A stretch of 64,000 bases of DNA, taken from contig OY720346.1 in assembly GCA_963082975.1 (NCBI GenBank), positions 39,459,787 to 39,523,786 on the forward strand, given 5' to 3'. How positions within the stretch are numbered: the stretch's first letter is position 1; each line of letters begins with the position of its first letter. The notes below the pieces were generated by a model. The model was not told the origin of the DNA, made no database searches, and saw only the letters and a list, made by a program, of their open reading frames with translations. A program made the translations under genes and the position numbers. Source of the DNA: Labia minor (lineage: Eukaryota; Arthropoda; Insecta; Dermaptera; Spongiphoridae). This document shows, piece after piece, positions 61,722 to 64,000 of this stretch.

Positions 61722-62634
61722 AAGGGTGTTTTTTATCGAGGTATAGAACTTTAAGTTGGCATTACTGTTCAAGTTGACGACCGATTTAACAGCTGTCAAG
61801 TGATTTATCCTCATTGCCTGGTTTGGCAATTCATCATGAATAGACTCACGCCTGAACAACGCTTGCAAATAGTGCAATTTTATTTCTAAAATAATGGTTC
61901 TGCGCGGAATACGTATCGTGCACTACGTCCATTTTATCGTCGACAAAATCGTCCATCAGAGCAGTTAATTCGATTAACGATGGAACGTTTTCGCTCCACG
62001 TTTACTCTTATTGATAACTCGCATCCCCAGAGACGCCGTACGGTGCGTACAGAAGAAGTTATTGCTACTGTAGAGCGTAGCATTGAGGAAGATGGCCAGA
62101 ACGTTACAGTCAATGGTGATCGGTATAGAGTCATGATTACGAACTTTTTTATTCCTGAATTGAACAACCATGATGGCCAGGAGCTGTGGTTCCAACAAGA
62201 CGGCGCAACATGTCACACAGCTCGTGTCACAATCGATTTATTGAAAGACACGTTTGGTGACCGCCTAATTTCACATTTTGGATATGTGAATTGGCCTCCA
62301 AGATCTTGTGATTTAACACCGCTAGACTACTTTCTCTGGGGCTATGTAAAGTCATTTATCTATGCGGATAAGCCACAAACGCTTGACCATTTAGAAGACA
62401 ACATTCGCCGTGTTATTGCCGATATACGGCCACAAATGTTGGAAAAAGTTATCGAAAATTGGACGTCCAGATTGGACTACATCCGAGCCAACTGTAGCGG
62501 TCATATGCCAAAAATCATATATAAAATGTAATGCCAAAAGATTATCTTTCGTATAAATAAAATTAATGTCATCGAATAATCCATCGTTGTTTTATTGCAA
62601 TTTAAAGTTCTATACCTCTAAGAGAAACACCCTT
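61722..62634 (+). mobile_element. DD41D mariner-superfamily element, internally deleted
   Basis: Inverted ends of about 33 bp (AAGGGTGTTTTTTATCGAGG and a diverged inverse) are flanked by TA. The element lies 470 bp downstream of the GGT stop. At 913 bp it is much shorter than an autonomous Tc1/mariner element. The single gene it contains is broken, as described for 61836-62531. Confidence 0.9.
61836..62531 (+). pseudogene. DD41D transposase with nonsense codon and internal deletion
   Basis: The reading frame starts MNRLTPEQRLQIVQFY, has a TAA at 61887-61889, and then stays open for 214 codons to the stop at 62529-62531. The helix-turn-helix region is followed directly at about 62091 by GQNVTVNGDRYR of the catalytic core, so the section with the first catalytic Asp is missing. 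The second Asp (62199-62201, QQDGATCHTA) and third Asp (62325-62327, TPLDYFLWG) are 41 residues apart, the spacing of the DD41D (rosa-like) group. The C-terminal part is well preserved, suggesting a fairly young copy. It cannot be active by itself. Confidence 0.9.
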
Positions 62635-62639
62635 TATAT

Positions 62640-63399
62640 ATATGTAAAAAAAAGAATGGATTAATATAACATAAATAAAATATTTGAATTGTTACTACTT
62701 TACTAACTTTTACAAAACAGGAATTTGAATTTTTGGTCAACCCAAATATATATATATATATATATATTACATATTAATATATATAGTTAAGTAAAAGTAA
62801 AAAACAATATGAATATTAGTATGAATATTTTAATTAATAACTGTTCAAAATTCAAATCTTGATTAGATTCGTGGTACGAGTAATTGCACTAAATATAAAA
62901 ATAGATTCAGTTCCCCTGAAAAAAAAGAAATGAATTTTAATGATATTATTTTTAATTTAAGTTAAAATCAAAATATAGGTCTTTATCTATATATTTATCA
63001 ATTAAATAATATTTTTCTGATTTAAATTTTCTTAAAAGAGGGAAATTTTCTGTAAGGAATAAACTAATTTCTTGATATAATAAATCAAATTTGAAATATA
63101 TATATTAACATGTGTGTGCCACTCAGAAGCCAAAGTTCACAGCTTGTAGAAAATTCAAGTTTATTGATTAGAGAAAAATGTATATTTCATTGCAATAGTA
63201 AGATTATCAAGTTCATTATTCACTACATATGTTGCAGATTACCTTACATTATATTACATTACTATCAAAATTTTAAAAATTGGAGTTAATCGGTTTGGCT
63301 TCACATATATTCTATGTCTTTTTTTTTAATTGATGAATCAATAAAGTTTTCATCATTCTCAATTCTTAATGAAAACCCTCACGAAACGAATTGAATGAA
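62640..63399. other. AT-rich intergenic DNA, nothing recognised
   Basis: Plain AT-rich sequence with a TA run near 62750-62767. No coding, RNA or mobile-element signal was seen. Confidence 0.7.
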
Positions 63400-63830
63400 A
63401 AGAACGGATCTTTATTTTTAAACTGGATTCTTCTCAAATGTCGTTGTTTCTCATCAATGGCAGTTGTTTTGTCTATCTGTCGTTTAATTAAATTCAAATG
63501 CGTGCTTCAATAAAAGTAGCTTAGCCTAGGGCCTTCACCTTAACCGGCCAAATGGATTCCATTTGTCTCCTTGTCCGGATGAAAAGGGTGTAATTACTCG
63601 TTTCATTTAGCAAAAGGGGTGAAAGTGGGGATGATGGGAAGAGAGTTTGCCTTTTAAGGAAGGCTTTCTCGCTTGCAAGGAAGGTAAATAAATTAGGAGC
63701 TGTGGGGGTCTGTCTGCTTGCGATAAGGGCGCTAAAGAACGGCCGCCTTCTTTTAAAGGATCATAAGGGTGGAAGTGAACACACAGCTACCACCTCCAAC
63801 TAGCATCATCACCATTGCCGTCTACCCATC
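63400..63830. other. Less AT-rich island near the right edge
   Basis: Base composition is clearly more balanced here (for example 63520-63830), with no recognisable repeat and no long open frame. It could be a promoter-proximal or conserved non-coding region of a neighbouring gene outside the window. Confidence 0.3.
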
Positions 63831-64000
63831 AACTAATTATCTCTCGAGTGAGTGTTTCTTAAGAATCATGATGATAATATTATCGATCATGAAAAAATAT
63901 GAAATGAATGAAGAAAAAAAAAATTAAAAAATAAATTAAATGTTATAATAAGAATGGAAACTTTCTTTTTATAAAACTTAATTTATTTCTATAAAAGAAA

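Noticed and set aside
61934-62216. Minus-strand open frames over the DD41D element
   Set aside because: Shadows of the transposase on the plus strand.
1-64000. CRISPR array, bacterial operon or integrated virus
   Set aside because: No regular spacer-repeat array, no Shine-Dalgarno-linked genes and no viral protein was seen; short tandem repeats are microsatellites.

Overview
The window is AT-rich eukaryotic DNA (roughly three quarters A+T), densely seeded with mariner/Tc1, hAT, LINE and SINE debris. The one host gene has seven exons with GT-AG introns. This combination points to an arthropod, most likely an insect; the order cannot be fixed from the sequence.

Host gene. A gamma-glutamyltransferase (gamma-glutamyl transpeptidase, GGT) lies on the + strand from 18290 to 61253. 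Its seven coding exons are 18290-18675, 23476-23722, 25658-25827, 36691-36925, 52260-52453, 55086-55335 and 61026-61253. They keep a continuous reading frame of 570 codons including the stop, giving 569 aa. The product has a type II membrane anchor, the conserved Ala-Arg-Glu of the large subunit, a Gly-Thr-Ala autoprocessing/nucleophile site at Thr389, an Asn-Asn-Glu-Met-Asp-Asp-Phe motif, a Pro-Leu-Ser-Ser-Met loop and a Gly-Gly-rich oxyanion segment. The six introns total about 41 kb and hold most of the mobile DNA.

Left flank (1-18289). No host gene is recognisable. It holds a large foldback (about 390-870), a tRNA-like relic, a degenerate LINE (about 4090-5460), a tRNA-derived SINE (about 5662-5921; a second copy is at 17161-17433), a non-autonomous hAT with an 8-bp target duplication (6931-7593), a palindromic mariner derivative (8679-9136), and a recent 5'-truncated LINE with a 15-bp target duplication and an open 334-codon frame (9396-10605). 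Two copies of a short repeat family with ACTATCTCGC ends, a hAT relic, a LINE 3' end and a mariner relic follow.

Introns. Intron 1 holds two ACTATCTCGC repeats and a hAT. Intron 3 holds LINE ends, a DD34D mariner derivative, a CGACCGACG-family repeat and the second palindromic mariner. Intron 4 (15.3 kb) holds a hAT relic, two inverted copies of a composite LINE/Helitron-like unit, a mariner relic, and a CGACCGACG-family repeat split by a clean hAT insertion. Intron 6 holds a SINE, a mariner and a partial CGACCGACG repeat. Downstream of the gene is a DD41D mariner-superfamily element (61722-62634) with an internal deletion.

No CRISPR array, operon, toxin system or viral gene was seen. The most interesting material is transposon structure: two palindromic mariners sharing one rearrangement junction, hAT insertions with exact duplications including one with a paralogous empty site, a repeat family that carries CRE-type TGACGTCA palindromes into GGT introns, and a mirrored composite repeat in intron 4.
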